Shown here: positions 31,285 to 39,770 of the stretch, piece after piece
Layout: every line of letters begins with the position of its first letter
Position numbering within the stretch: position 1 is the first letter of the stretch
Source: Nitronereus sp964503895
GTDB taxonomy: Bacteria; Nitrospirota; Nitrospiria; Nitrospirales; UBA8639
Direction of reading: 5' to 3'
Assembly (NCBI GenBank): GCA_964503895.1
Contig: CAZDCF010000012.1
Coordinates: 1-41,255, forward strand
Length of the DNA stretch: 41,255 nt
Program-made: the position numbers and the translations under genes
The notes under the pieces: model-generated
Database searches by the model: none
Seen by the model: the letters and a program-made list of their open reading frames with translations, nothing else
Told to the model about the DNA's origin: nothing

Positions 31285-32049
31285 TTATTCTTGGGCCTCA
31301 ATAAGTACCACCGTTGTATTATCTTTTCCACCAAGACGATTGGCTTCATCGATGAGTAGTTGGCATTTGTCTTTTGCTGTTTGGGACGAGGGCTTTTGTA
31401 ATGTTTCTAGGATTTGTTTGTCTTTCATCATTTTTATGAGGCCGTCGCTGCAAAGTAGAATTGTATCATTTGGTTGAAGTTCAAGATTCGATATTTCTGG
31501 TTTCACGGTTGGTCCTACGCCAAGGGCGCGTCCGAGAACATGCCCTAATGGATGATTGCTTGATGTCGTTTTGGGTAGGAGCCCCGCCTGAATGTATTCC
31601 TCAAGCAATGTATGATCTCTGGTGAGGCTGATTAGTTGCTGATCCCGAATAAGATACGCTCGACTGTCGCCTACATGGACAATGTAGGCCTTTTCCCCTT
31701 CTGGGTCTGGCATGAACATGAAAACCACCGTTGTGCCTATGCCTTTTAGATCTACTGTATCCCTAGCATGCGAATGAATCGTGCTATTTGCTTTTACCAC
31801 GGTGTTTTCAAGAAGGATTAACCACTTTGAATTAGCTTTGTTGCGCCGGAATGAGGAGCTAGCAATGCTCTCCTGGATAGTTTCAATGGCTAGCTGGCTG
31901 GCTATATCGCTTCGAGCGTGATTACCCATGCCGTCAGCTACAATCCACAATCCACGTTTGTCATCGATGAGGAATATGTCCTGGTTGCTCTTCCGAACCT
32001 GGCCAACGTGTGTGAGTCCATAGCCCATCCATTGGTTAGATGTTGTCAT
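31285..32049 (-). CDS. PP2C-type Ser/Thr protein phosphatase
   Basis: 254 aa, a single PP2C (PPM) catalytic domain. The metal-binding Asp residues are in place: RKSNQDIFLI, WIVADGMGNHARSD, VHVGDSRAYLIRD, TILLCSDGLIKMM and GGKDNTTVVLI. Bacterial enzymes of this build counteract Hanks-type kinases. No kinase gene lies in the window. It overlaps the end of the nuclease gene by four bases (ATGA), so the two are co-transcribed; the functional link is unclear. Confidence 0.93.
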   Translation of the reverse strand: MTTSNQWMGYGLTHVGQVRKSNQDIFLIDDKRGLWIVADGMGNHARSDIASQLAIETIQESIASSSFRRNKANSKWLILLENTVVKANSTIHSHARDTVDLKGIGTTVVFMFMPDPEGEKAYIVHVGDSRAYLIRDQQLISLTRDHTLLEEYIQAGLLPKTTSSNHPLGHVLGRALGVGPTVKPEISNLELQPNDTILLCSDGLIKMMKDKQILETLQKPSSQTAKDKCQLLIDEANRLGGKDNTTVVLIEAQE

Positions 32050-32813
32050 GCCATTACGCTCATTGGTCCATATCGTTGTAAAAATTCTTCGTAGGTATGA
32101 TCTGCTAAAAGTTTCAAATTTTTCACATCTGCTTCGTTGTATTGACAGAGTTTTGTTTTTGCATCTTCATCTCCCGCTTGCCACGCATGCCAGAGGCGCA
32201 CTGCGTCCCATCCATCTAACCCTTGGATGTTATGTTCACGAGTAAATCCTAATTCTAGCTCAATATGTTTTAATCCTCCGCGAAGGCCGAGCCGTCTAGC
32301 GGCGAAACAGACGTCGAAATGGGCATGGTTTAGTTTTAATCTGGGATAAGTTGCCCGAAGGTAGGGGAGATCATAGCCTGTTCCAAAAAAAGTTACGAGC
32401 AGGTCATATTTGTCTAGTTCATTCTGCAATCGTTCTTGAGTTAAAGAGTCGTCTTTGACGAGTAGGGTAGTGGTTCCATTGGCGAAGAGTCCAACGATGG
32501 TAATGTCTCCATGTCCGGCTGGTTCGCCAGTGGTTTCAATGTCGAGAAAGGCCGTCCGAGACCGAAAGGCCTCCAGAAAGCGCCAATGTTCTTTGGATTT
32601 AAACCGTTTAGCGAGGGTTCTCCAATTTCCTAGGGCGAAATCTTTGGACATTTTCTCTACTTCACGGTCATAGAGTGACTTTCGTGATGAAGCAATCCCA
32701 GGAAGAGTGGAGGACTGTAAAAACTGTTCCCAATGTGTGATTCCGTATTCCCACAGTCGTTTCTCTGAGTTTTCTCCAATGCCATTGAGGAATATAAATG
32801 AAGATTCAAGCAT
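32046..32813 (-). CDS. Ribonuclease H-like (YprB-type) nuclease
   Basis: 255 aa. Residues about 80-240 are an RNase H-like 3'-5' exonuclease domain of the YprB family: RTAFLDIETTG carries the DxE catalytic pair, FGTGYDLPYLRATYP follows, and YNEADVKNLKLL supplies the last Asp. The N-terminal 80 residues form a helical HhH-like segment (FLNGIGENSEKRLWEYGI), which may bind DNA. The start is ATG 32813. It precedes the PP2C gene with a four-base overlap. Confidence 0.85.
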   Translation of the reverse strand: MLESSFIFLNGIGENSEKRLWEYGITHWEQFLQSSTLPGIASSRKSLYDREVEKMSKDFALGNWRTLAKRFKSKEHWRFLEAFRSRTAFLDIETTGEPAGHGDITIVGLFANGTTTLLVKDDSLTQERLQNELDKYDLLVTFFGTGYDLPYLRATYPRLKLNHAHFDVCFAARRLGLRGGLKHIELELGFTREHNIQGLDGWDAVRLWHAWQAGDEDAKTKLCQYNEADVKNLKLLADHTYEEFLQRYGPMSVMA

Positions 32814-32934
32814 AAGCTTGGCTATGAATGGCCCTAATTTCTTGATTTGGTGTGAAGGAACAAGCTACAGTCAGTTAGTGAATTTATCAAGGAAGCTTAG
32901 TTTTTTTTCATAGGAAATAGGGAGTGGATTTATT

Positions 32935-33321
32935 ATGGGGCTTGAAGCAAAGCGGATTAAAATTTCGATTGGTGGGATTACAGTGGAAGCTGAACTAAAG
33001 CCAACCCGAACGGCCATGGGTATTTATAACACCCTTCCTGTCGAAGGTGCGCTGAACCAGTGGGGGGAAGAGTTTTACTGTAATATTCCTGGAGTGAAAG
33101 ATCACCGGGAAACTGCGACGACCAACGTTAAGGTCGGTGACGTGGCGTTTTGGGGTCTTGGGGGGATGTTGGCCGTTTTTTTCGGTCGAACCCCTATGAG
33201 TATTGGTGAGGATCCCGTCCCGGCTGATCGGGTCAATGTGGTTGGGCGTTTGGTGGATGACCCTCAAGTTTTACGGCAGGTTGTGGGTGCAACTGTCATG
33301 AAGGTTGAAAAAGCCTCGTAA
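32935..33321 (+). CDS. Cyclophilin-like fold protein
   Basis: 128 aa, similar to the small cyclophilin-like barrel proteins typified by TM1367 (IKISIGGITVEAELKPTRTAMGIYNTLPVEGALNQWGEEFY near the N-terminus, then VGDVAFWGLGGMLAVFFGRTP). Members of this group have the cyclophilin barrel but lack the prolyl isomerase active site, and their function is unknown. AGGGAG lies upstream of the ATG at a somewhat long spacing. It is the first gene of a rightward set that continues with two DUF507 genes and ends near radA. Confidence 0.8.
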   Translation: MGLEAKRIKISIGGITVEAELKPTRTAMGIYNTLPVEGALNQWGEEFYCNIPGVKDHRETATTNVKVGDVAFWGLGGMLAVFFGRTPMSIGEDPVPADRVNVVGRLVDDPQVLRQVVGATVMKVEKAS

Positions 33322-33328
33322 GTGCAAT

Positions 33329-33610
33329 ATGCGTGTAACCAAAGAACGAATACGGTTTGTCTCAGCGGCAATCCTTGAAAAACTAAGTGGCTATCAATTG
33401 TTCGAGGTCACCGGTTCAAAGGAAAAATTGATGGATACGTTAGAGAAAGCCATCACGAATGAGTTGTCTGTCGAAGATAGGCTGAATGCCGAGGTGCGGA
33501 TGATGCTTAAACAATATGATGCCGAATTCAATAGTGGTCGTGCGGATTATCAGAAGATGTTTGCTATGGTGAAAAGTAAGCTGGTTAAAGAACGGGGAGT
33601 TATCCTTTAG
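33329..33610 (+). CDS. DUF507 family protein, first copy
   Basis: 93 aa from ATG 33329, eight bases after the cyclophilin-like gene. MRVTKERIRFVSAAILEKL is the typical DUF507 start, followed by an acidic helical middle (ITNELSVEDRLNAEVRMML) and DYQKMFAMVKSKLVKERGV. All helical, soluble and of unknown function. A second, diverged copy follows 45 bases later. Tandem DUF507 pairs occur in Nitrospirota and relatives, as far as I recall. Confidence 0.85.
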   Translation: MRVTKERIRFVSAAILEKLSGYQLFEVTGSKEKLMDTLEKAITNELSVEDRLNAEVRMMLKQYDAEFNSGRADYQKMFAMVKSKLVKERGVIL

Positions 33611-33655
33611 TCGTTTTTGTCTGAATGTCTGAGTTTATTAAGGTTTCTGAAAGCC

Positions 33656-33940
33656 ATGTCTGCCTTGTTGTCTGATGAAAAGCAAATGCATTTGTCGCAC
33701 GTTATTCTTCAGTGTTTAGAGAAAACAACTGAAGGTCGATTCGTGGGATCTTCTGCCTTGGTACTGCGAGGAATTAAGCATGCGCTGGCTGACCAGATGA
33801 AGTTGGAAGCCGAGATCAATAAATTGGTCAAGGCCAAGTTGCAGTCCTATTCTAGAAAGATTCCCGAAGGTTCATCTGAATGGGATGTGATGTACCAAAA
33901 AACCTATTCTGAAGAATTGCGGAAACGAAAACTTGGCTGA
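33656..33940 (+). CDS. DUF507 family protein, second copy
   Basis: 94 aa from the internal ATG 33656; the longer frame adds 13 residues without support. It follows the same plan as the first copy: a helix starting MSALLSDEKQMHLSHVILQCL, an acidic middle (MKLEAEINKLVKAKL), and EWDVMYQKTYSEELRKRKLG at the end. Sequence is well diverged from copy one, so the two may form a heterodimer (inference). Confidence 0.8.
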   Translation: MSALLSDEKQMHLSHVILQCLEKTTEGRFVGSSALVLRGIKHALADQMKLEAEINKLVKAKLQSYSRKIPEGSSEWDVMYQKTYSEELRKRKLG

Positions 33941-34046
33941 TTGTTTCTTTCTACATTGTGTAAGACAGTTTTTGAAACCTGCCCATCTCGTGCAATTTAA
34001 AACTTTCTTTAATCTCATGAAATTTCGTCTAGAAGTATTTGAAGAG

Positions 34047-34910
34047 ATGACTAAATTCCACGCTTGCTTTTGTGGAGTTCTTTGGTTTTTCTTGTTATTC
34101 ACGATCCCTACACTGGTATTATTAGCGGCTGATGAAAAGGTTGCAGGCCGCTTGCTTGTAGAGGATGTTCTTGCGAAACCGGGGACACCGGCGATGCTCA
34201 AGGCTAGGCTGGTTCAGGATAGGCTGATAGGGATTACAGGGTTGGGTGGTGAAACCATTGAATTTGTTGTCCAAGGACAGCGGGTTGGAACTGTCTTAAC
34301 AGGTGGAGATGGACGGGCCTTTCTTGAGTTCAAAACTCACATGCGGGGGAACCAGAAGATTATCGCGAAAGTTGAGCCAAGCCCGAGAGTAAATTCAGTC
34401 TCTGGATCGGGAAACTTTGCTTCGTGGGAGCGGCGCAAGCCAATTCTATTAGTCGATGTGGTTACCCTCTTGAAATCCCAAGAGGGTAATGGTTTTTCTT
34501 TGCCCACACTGCCATTACTCAACTCTACGAAGTTTGGTGAGCCGGATGAGGATGCGCCGAATGAACTGACCAAACTTGGGGCATTTTATTACAACATCAT
34601 TTATCTTCTGCGCGGGGAAAGAGGGGACGTGGAAAGTCTGCGTGAGTGGCTAAGGGCATCGAAATTTCCCCCTGGTCTTGCCCGTGCTATTGAACCAGGA
34701 CCGGCAAAATTATTGGCCTTTATTGAAAAACTTAAAAAAGACGGTTGGGATAATGTTGGAGGTGGTATTGGGCAGACCAAAGGCTTTGCAGATACCTTAG
34801 TGAAAAATCGAATCAAGGCCGTGATTTTTCCGAATCCTTCTAAAAAGGTAAAGTATCCCCGTCGTGCCAAGGTTATTTCTACATGGAAAGAAGTGCGGAA
34901 GCATTTATAG
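34047..34910 (+). CDS. Exported protein with a degenerate HAD-like C-terminal domain
   Basis: About 287 aa with a signal peptide (residues 5-27; start ATG 34047 or 34017, neither with a strong Shine-Dalgarno site). Residues 30-115 resemble a small beta-sandwich (AGRLLVEDVLAKPGTPAMLKARL, VGTVLTGGDGRAFLEFKTH). The C-terminal part has KPILLVDVVTLL, YYNIIYLLRGERGDVESLREWLRASKFPPG and DTLVKNRIKAVIF, laid out like HAD/phosphatidate-phosphatase-type domains (Asp motif, thiol/Ser motif, helix caps). The nucleophile motif reads LVDVVTLL, so the usual DxD is not intact and activity is doubtful. No family name is assured. Confidence 0.5.
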   Translation: MTKFHACFCGVLWFFLLFTIPTLVLLAADEKVAGRLLVEDVLAKPGTPAMLKARLVQDRLIGITGLGGETIEFVVQGQRVGTVLTGGDGRAFLEFKTHMRGNQKIIAKVEPSPRVNSVSGSGNFASWERRKPILLVDVVTLLKSQEGNGFSLPTLPLLNSTKFGEPDEDAPNELTKLGAFYYNIIYLLRGERGDVESLREWLRASKFPPGLARAIEPGPAKLLAFIEKLKKDGWDNVGGGIGQTKGFADTLVKNRIKAVIFPNPSKKVKYPRRAKVISTWKEVRKHL

Positions 34911-34997
34911 TATTCTCTTGCAGCAGTTTGAGCTTTACTCAATGAAATAATGGAAAAGGATATAGTGTTCTGAATATTTCTCATTGTTGAGTTTCCA

Positions 34998-36377
34998 ATG
35001 AAAACTCCTAAATCCAAAACCATCTTTGTCTGTCAGGAATGTGGGTTTCAAACACCACGTTGGGCAGGCCGGTGTCCGGATTGTTCTCGGTGGAATTCCT
35101 TGAAAGAAGAGGTGTCCGCGGGCAGAAGTCCAATTGGGACACAAAAGTTTTTTCAAGGCGCCCCTGAAAAACCCACCCCTATTACCGACATTACAATTGG
35201 TTCAGAACCACGATTGACTTCAAATCTCGGAGAATTGGATCGAGTGCTTGGTGGCGGAGTAGTTCCCGGATCCGTCATTTTAGTTGGCGGGGATCCAGGC
35301 ATTGGGAAAACTACACTCTTACTTCAAACATTGCAAGGTCTTGGGCAAAGCGGGCAACAATTACTATATATTTCCGGAGAAGAATCACCACGGCAGTTAA
35401 AGATGCGCGGGGACCGGTTAGGGATCTCGAGTTCTTCCCTCTACATTATGGCGGAGACATCTCTAGAAGAAATTCTAAAAACTGTCAAAGCCATGGAGCC
35501 AGCTGCGTTGGTCGTGGATTCCATTCAAACGGTTTATACTGACCAGATTAGCTCGGCGCCAGGCAGTGTAAGTCAAGTGCAGGAAGTGGCTTGCCAATTG
35601 ATGTGGTATGCCAAGCGAACATCCGTACCTGTCTTTATTATTGGACATGTCACTAAAGAAGGTACAATTGCTGGGCCAAAACTCCTAGAACACATTGTAG
35701 ATACGGTTCTGTATTTTGAGGGCGATAAGGGATACACCTATCGTATCTTACGAGCTGTAAAAAATCGATTTGGTGCGACTAATGAGATTGGTGTATTTGA
35801 GATGAAAGATGGTGGCTTAGAAGAAGTTGCGAACCCTTCGGAATTGTTTTTGTCGGGTCGTCCTGAACATAGCGCTGGATCGGTTGTGGTATCGACGCTC
35901 GAAGGAAGTCGGCCAATCTTAGTTGAGTTGCAGGCGTTAGTGACGTCCACTGGTTATGCTATGCCCAAACGTATGGCAAATGGAGTAGAAATTAATCGAG
36001 TATCTTTGTTGCTTGCCGTCATGGAAAAACGGTTGGGGCTACATTTGTCCGGACAAGATGTTTATCTGAACGTCGTGGGCGGTCTTCGTATTGATGAGCC
36101 TGCTATTGATTTAGGAATTGTAGCCTCAGTCGTTTCTAGCTTTCGGGATCAGGTCCTTGATGCTCACACGCTTTTTTTAGGTGAGGTGGGGCTTGGTGGG
36201 GAAATTCGCCCGGTAATACAGGTGGATGTGCGGACACGAGAAGCTATGAAATTAGGGTTCAAGCGGTGTGTGTTACCAGAGGGGAATCTGGCAAATTGGT
36301 CGGGAATTCCTGGTCTGGAAGTGATTGGAGTTCGGGAACTCGGTGATGTTATGGATCAGGTCATGGCTCGTGCTTAA
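34998..36377 (+). CDS. radA: DNA repair protein RadA (Sms)
   Basis: Helps branch migration and processing of recombination intermediates. 459 aa in the usual three parts: an N-terminal zinc finger (C12, C15, C26, C29), a RecA-like ATPase with Walker A GGDPGIGKTT (residues about 97-106) and the RadA-specific KNRFG (in AVKNRFGATNEIGVF), and a C-terminal Lon-protease-like domain (GRPEHSAGSVVV to the end). It is a single gene, about 90 bases after the preceding one. Confidence 0.97.
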   Translation: MKTPKSKTIFVCQECGFQTPRWAGRCPDCSRWNSLKEEVSAGRSPIGTQKFFQGAPEKPTPITDITIGSEPRLTSNLGELDRVLGGGVVPGSVILVGGDPGIGKTTLLLQTLQGLGQSGQQLLYISGEESPRQLKMRGDRLGISSSSLYIMAETSLEEILKTVKAMEPAALVVDSIQTVYTDQISSAPGSVSQVQEVACQLMWYAKRTSVPVFIIGHVTKEGTIAGPKLLEHIVDTVLYFEGDKGYTYRILRAVKNRFGATNEIGVFEMKDGGLEEVANPSELFLSGRPEHSAGSVVVSTLEGSRPILVELQALVTSTGYAMPKRMANGVEINRVSLLLAVMEKRLGLHLSGQDVYLNVVGGLRIDEPAIDLGIVASVVSSFRDQVLDAHTLFLGEVGLGGEIRPVIQVDVRTREAMKLGFKRCVLPEGNLANWSGIPGLEVIGVRELGDVMDQVMARA

Positions 36378-36475
36378 AGCAGAGCTTTTAGCAATGTTTA
36401 GTGAAATTTAGGTTTAAGCTTCTTTAAGAATGTAGGCTCATTGCTCTTAACTAGATAACTGAGCATGTTTGAAAG

Positions 36476-37339
36476 ATGAAATATAGGTTTTTGTATTTTG
36501 TAGTCTATCCTCATGGGTTGAAGCGACTTATTTCTTGGCGACGAATTATCCATGTCTTTATTTGTCTTTTCCTTTTGAGTTTTGTGAGTTGTGTGACAAC
36601 TTCAGAGTTGGCGACTTCTTCAATTCCTGCGCAAACTCTTGGGAAAATCATTGAAACATTGAGAGAACGGGAGACGAATGTGACGAGCCTCAAGGGCCTT
36701 TTTCAGGCCGAGGTCGATGGAAAAGGTATGGTTTTTACTCAATCCTTGCAAGGTAGTATTTTCTATCAACACCCAAATCAATATCGTATCCAAGGCTTTA
36801 CTCGATTGGGGGGATTAATATTTGACTTTGTTTTGTCTGGCGACTTTTATGCGCTTCGTGTGGGAGAGCATCCGAGACCAATTATCGGGGGCATGGACAA
36901 TTTCCAAAAATTAGGCGAGTTTCGTCTTCCTGTGTTGTTGAGTTTACGGGCGATCGAGGTAGTTTTGGGAAAATTGTCTTTCGACACTGAGGGAATAATT
37001 GCCGCTCAAGTTTATGATACCTCATACCAATTTGATATACCCCAAGACTCAAAAATTCTTGGGGCTACACTCTATCAACGTATCGTGGTTGATCAAATTT
37101 CTTTACAAGTCCGACAGCTGGACTATCTGAGTGCTGAGGGGAAAGCGATGGTTTCCATATACACTTCGGATTTTCGTCAAGTGCGTGATGGCGGATCAAG
37201 TGAGTTGCGAAGACTTGACTTGCCGTTTGGCGTTAGGGTGGAAGATCGTGTTGAAGCTGGGAGCATTGCTTTGGAGTTCCATGAAATCAAAGCCAATGAG
37301 CTTCTTGAAAAAAAAATGTTTACACTCACTGCCTTTTAG
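36476..37339 (+). CDS. LolB/DUF4292-like outer-membrane lipoprotein
   Basis: A 287 aa precursor with a long basic n-region, a hydrophobic core (IIHVFICLFLLSF) and the lipobox FVSC. The mature protein has LGKIIETLRERETNVTSLKGLFQAEV at the start and long strands (GSIFYQHPNQYRIQGFTRLGGLIFDFVLSGDFYALRV), the half-barrel pattern of LolB/LolA/DUF4292. LolB accepts lipoproteins for outer-membrane insertion; this may do so or be a paralogue. It lies upstream of tsaB. Confidence 0.7.
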   Translation: MKYRFLYFVVYPHGLKRLISWRRIIHVFICLFLLSFVSCVTTSELATSSIPAQTLGKIIETLRERETNVTSLKGLFQAEVDGKGMVFTQSLQGSIFYQHPNQYRIQGFTRLGGLIFDFVLSGDFYALRVGEHPRPIIGGMDNFQKLGEFRLPVLLSLRAIEVVLGKLSFDTEGIIAAQVYDTSYQFDIPQDSKILGATLYQRIVVDQISLQVRQLDYLSAEGKAMVSIYTSDFRQVRDGGSSELRRLDLPFGVRVEDRVEAGSIALEFHEIKANELLEKKMFTLTAF

Positions 37340-37370
37340 GTGGAGCATATTTTAAAGTGATCTGAATCGT

Positions 37371-38078
37371 ATGAAAATTTTGTCGGTGGAAACAGCCACC
37401 CGTTGTCAAAGTGTGGCCGTTGTTGATGATTTTCAAGTGCTGGCCAAGGAAACGCATCCCGACTGCGTCTCACATGCCAGTATTTTAGTCTCAAGTATCG
37501 ATCGTCTCCTTCAATCTCTAAGTTTGTCATTAAAACAGCTTGATGGATTGGCGGTTTCCTTAGGTCCGGGTTCCTTCACCGGGTTGCGAGTCGGTCTTTC
37601 TACGATGGTGGGGTTTCGCCTTGCCACACAACTTCCTTTAGTAACCGTTTCCACTCTTGAGGCTATGGCTTGGAATGTAAAAGAGGAGCCCAGGCAGATT
37701 TGCCCAATTTTGAAGGCGAGCCGAGGTGAGGTGTATTGGGCTCTGTTTCAGTGGGAAAAAGGGGAACTTAGGCGATTGTCTGACGATAAACATGGACCAT
37801 TATCTCAACTCATTGATTCTATTGATGAAGCAACGGTTTTGTTTGGTGAGGGGTGGGAGTTGCATACTCAAGAACTGAAAAATGCTTTGGGTGGGAAGGC
37901 CATTGGAGGTCCAGAAGAGGCCATGTTGCCTTCGGCTGTTAGTGTCGCATTTTCCAGCTTGTCATCCTTCCAGTCCAAGCAGTATGCTAGGGACCGACTC
38001 TCTCCTCGATATATTCAACGGGCCGAAGCAGAAGTGCAGTGGGAGGTCAAAGCTCAGAAGTCGGTACCTCCCAACTGA
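37371..38078 (+). CDS. tsaB: tRNA t6A biosynthesis protein TsaB
   Basis: Partner of TsaD in threonylcarbamoyl transfer to A37 of ANN-decoding tRNAs. 235 aa, ASKHA fold. ILSVETATRCQSVAV is the first phosphate motif, and SLGPGSFTGLRVGLSTMVGF is the family signature around residues 64-83. It is followed by rimI, a frequent pairing in bacteria, with two bases between the tsaB stop and the chosen rimI ATG. Confidence 0.95.
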   Translation: MKILSVETATRCQSVAVVDDFQVLAKETHPDCVSHASILVSSIDRLLQSLSLSLKQLDGLAVSLGPGSFTGLRVGLSTMVGFRLATQLPLVTVSTLEAMAWNVKEEPRQICPILKASRGEVYWALFQWEKGELRRLSDDKHGPLSQLIDSIDEATVLFGEGWELHTQELKNALGGKAIGGPEEAMLPSAVSVAFSSLSSFQSKQYARDRLSPRYIQRAEAEVQWEVKAQKSVPPN

Positions 38079-38080
38079 TT

Positions 38081-38605
38081 ATGTCATATATGGATGTTCA
38101 ACCCTCCTCGAATTTGTGCTTGGCCATCGAACCTGCAGAATCTTCTCATCTTGAGCAGATTTTAAATATTGAAAAGGAGGTTTTTCCTTCTCCTTGGACT
38201 CGTGCGATGTTCGAAACCGAGGTCAAAGGGAACCCATTTAGCCGTCTGTTTGTTGCTGTGTCGATTGACGATCAGAGTACGACTAAAGAGATCATTGGCT
38301 ATCTCTGTTATTGGATTGTGTTTGAGGAGTTGCGATTGTTGAACCTTGCGGTCAGGCCATCGTGGAGGCGACAGGGCGTCGCCCGTCGTTTTGTTCAGTA
38401 TGCCATTCATGATGCTTGGACTCAGGGAGCGGAACGCGCCTTATTAGAAGTCAGGGCTTCGAATAGAGTAGCTCAAAATTTGTATGACCATCTCGGATTT
38501 CGAGAATATGGGATGCGAACTGGCTACTATATGACCCCTGATGAAGATGCAATTCTTATGCGGCTTGAACCGTTAGAACTTTCAGAACTCGATGATCCTT
38601 TTTGA
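38081..38605 (+). CDS. rimI: Ribosomal protein S18 alanine N-acetyltransferase
   Basis: GNAT acetyltransferase, 174 aa from ATG 38081 (another ATG at 38090). LLNLAVRPSWRRQGVARRFVQYAI holds the acetyl-CoA pyrophosphate loop (Q/RxxGxA), and EVRASNRVAQNLYDHLGFREYGMRTGYY is the RimI-type C-terminal signature. Its placement after tsaB supports RimI. No clear ribosome site is seen, so coupling to tsaB is likely. Confidence 0.92.
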   Translation: MSYMDVQPSSNLCLAIEPAESSHLEQILNIEKEVFPSPWTRAMFETEVKGNPFSRLFVAVSIDDQSTTKEIIGYLCYWIVFEELRLLNLAVRPSWRRQGVARRFVQYAIHDAWTQGAERALLEVRASNRVAQNLYDHLGFREYGMRTGYYMTPDEDAILMRLEPLELSELDDPF

Positions 38606-38668
38606 AACGTGTATTCCAGTTATTATTCAAAAAAAGCTTCTGTCTAGGGCACAGAAAGGAGGGGTTCT

Positions 38669-38908
38669 ATGCTGACTGACGAACAAATTATCGAGCACCT
38701 CAGTTCGGTGGATGCAGACTTTCGAGAAATGGAGGAATCCCATCAACGTCTTGATACTGAGTTGCAAGAGTTATTAAAAAACCACACGTTGACCCCTCAA
38801 GAGGAATTACTGAAAAAACAAATCCAAAAGGAAAAACTTGGGAAAAAGGATCGCATGGCGGCAATGATTCGAATGTATAGAGATAAGCAAGGGCAACCCA
38901 CACACTAA
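38669..38908 (+). CDS. DUF465 (YdcH-like) small coiled-coil protein
   Basis: 79 aa, entirely helical and charged. EEDLKKQ-type heptads (HQRLDTELQELLKNH, then EELLKKQIQKEKLGKKDRMAAMI) are the DUF465 signature, including the conserved KKxKLxxKDxM motif. AAAGGAGG precedes the ATG. Function is unknown; members are small soluble coiled-coils. Confidence 0.88.
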   Translation: MLTDEQIIEHLSSVDADFREMEESHQRLDTELQELLKNHTLTPQEELLKKQIQKEKLGKKDRMAAMIRMYRDKQGQPTH

Positions 38909-38969
38909 AGTCCCGCGTTGGTTGTAGAAAGTATCCTGACTTCTGAAATCGAATTAGGTCAAATTTTTC

Positions 38970-39758
38970 ATGGTAACGGTTGCAAATCCACTTGCTCGCC
39001 ACATCTCGGATCTGAAGCGTCGGCTGTTGATTATTGGCGCGACCATTATGGTCGCGTTTGTCGTCATGTTTTCCGTGTCCGCTGACTTGATTGAATGGTT
39101 CAAGCGGCCATTTGCCGATGATTTGTTATTTTATGGGCCTGCGGAGGCCTTATTCGCTTCCATAAAAATTTCCTTTCTCGCCGCGATTGTGGCGAGTATG
39201 CCAGTTATTCTCAATCAATTTTGGCGGTTTCTGCAGCCGGCGCTGTTGCCAGGTGAACAACGCTGGGGTATCCCATTATTTTTGTTAGCATCCGGCTTTT
39301 TTGTGTTGGGTTTGGCTTTTTGTAATTTAGTCATTCTCCCACTGGTTATCAATTTTTTTGTGTCTTTTGGATTAGAAAGGGAGTTAAAGCCTGAATTGGC
39401 TGTCGGCACGTATGTGGACTTCAACGTCAAGTTTCTTTTGGCATTTGGTTTTGCCTTTGAATTGCCGCTGACGTTAACCATGCTATCCAGAGCTGGGATG
39501 GTCAAGCCCGAACAATTAAGTCAGTATCGCCGACATGCCGCCATGGTCGCGCTGATTGTCTCCGCTGTGATTACCCCTGATGCGACCTTGTTTACGATGA
39601 TGCTAATGGCGATTCCCTTAATTGTTCTCTACGAGGCCGGTATTTGGGGAGCCAAATGGTTTGGCCGTCGATCGGATCCTCTCGTCGATGAGACTGATGA
39701 AGCGGATGTTGAGGATGCCCTAGATGATTTGGTTCCTCCACCTTCCGAAGATGGATGA
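38970..39758 (+). CDS. tatC: Sec-independent protein translocase TatC
   Basis: Receptor of the twin-arginine export pathway in the inner membrane. 262 aa with six predicted helices. HISDLKRRLLIIG at the N-terminus is the TatC signal-peptide-binding region (HLxELRxR). LNQFWRFLQPALLPGEQRWGI and FAFELPLTLTMLSRAGMVKPEQLSQYRRHA are further hallmarks. The tail is acidic. No tatA or tatB is in the window. Confidence 0.96.
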   Translation: MVTVANPLARHISDLKRRLLIIGATIMVAFVVMFSVSADLIEWFKRPFADDLLFYGPAEALFASIKISFLAAIVASMPVILNQFWRFLQPALLPGEQRWGIPLFLLASGFFVLGLAFCNLVILPLVINFFVSFGLERELKPELAVGTYVDFNVKFLLAFGFAFELPLTLTMLSRAGMVKPEQLSQYRRHAAMVALIVSAVITPDATLFTMMLMAIPLIVLYEAGIWGAKWFGRRSDPLVDETDEADVEDALDDLVPPPSEDG

Positions 39759-39770
39759 CTGACTCAACTC

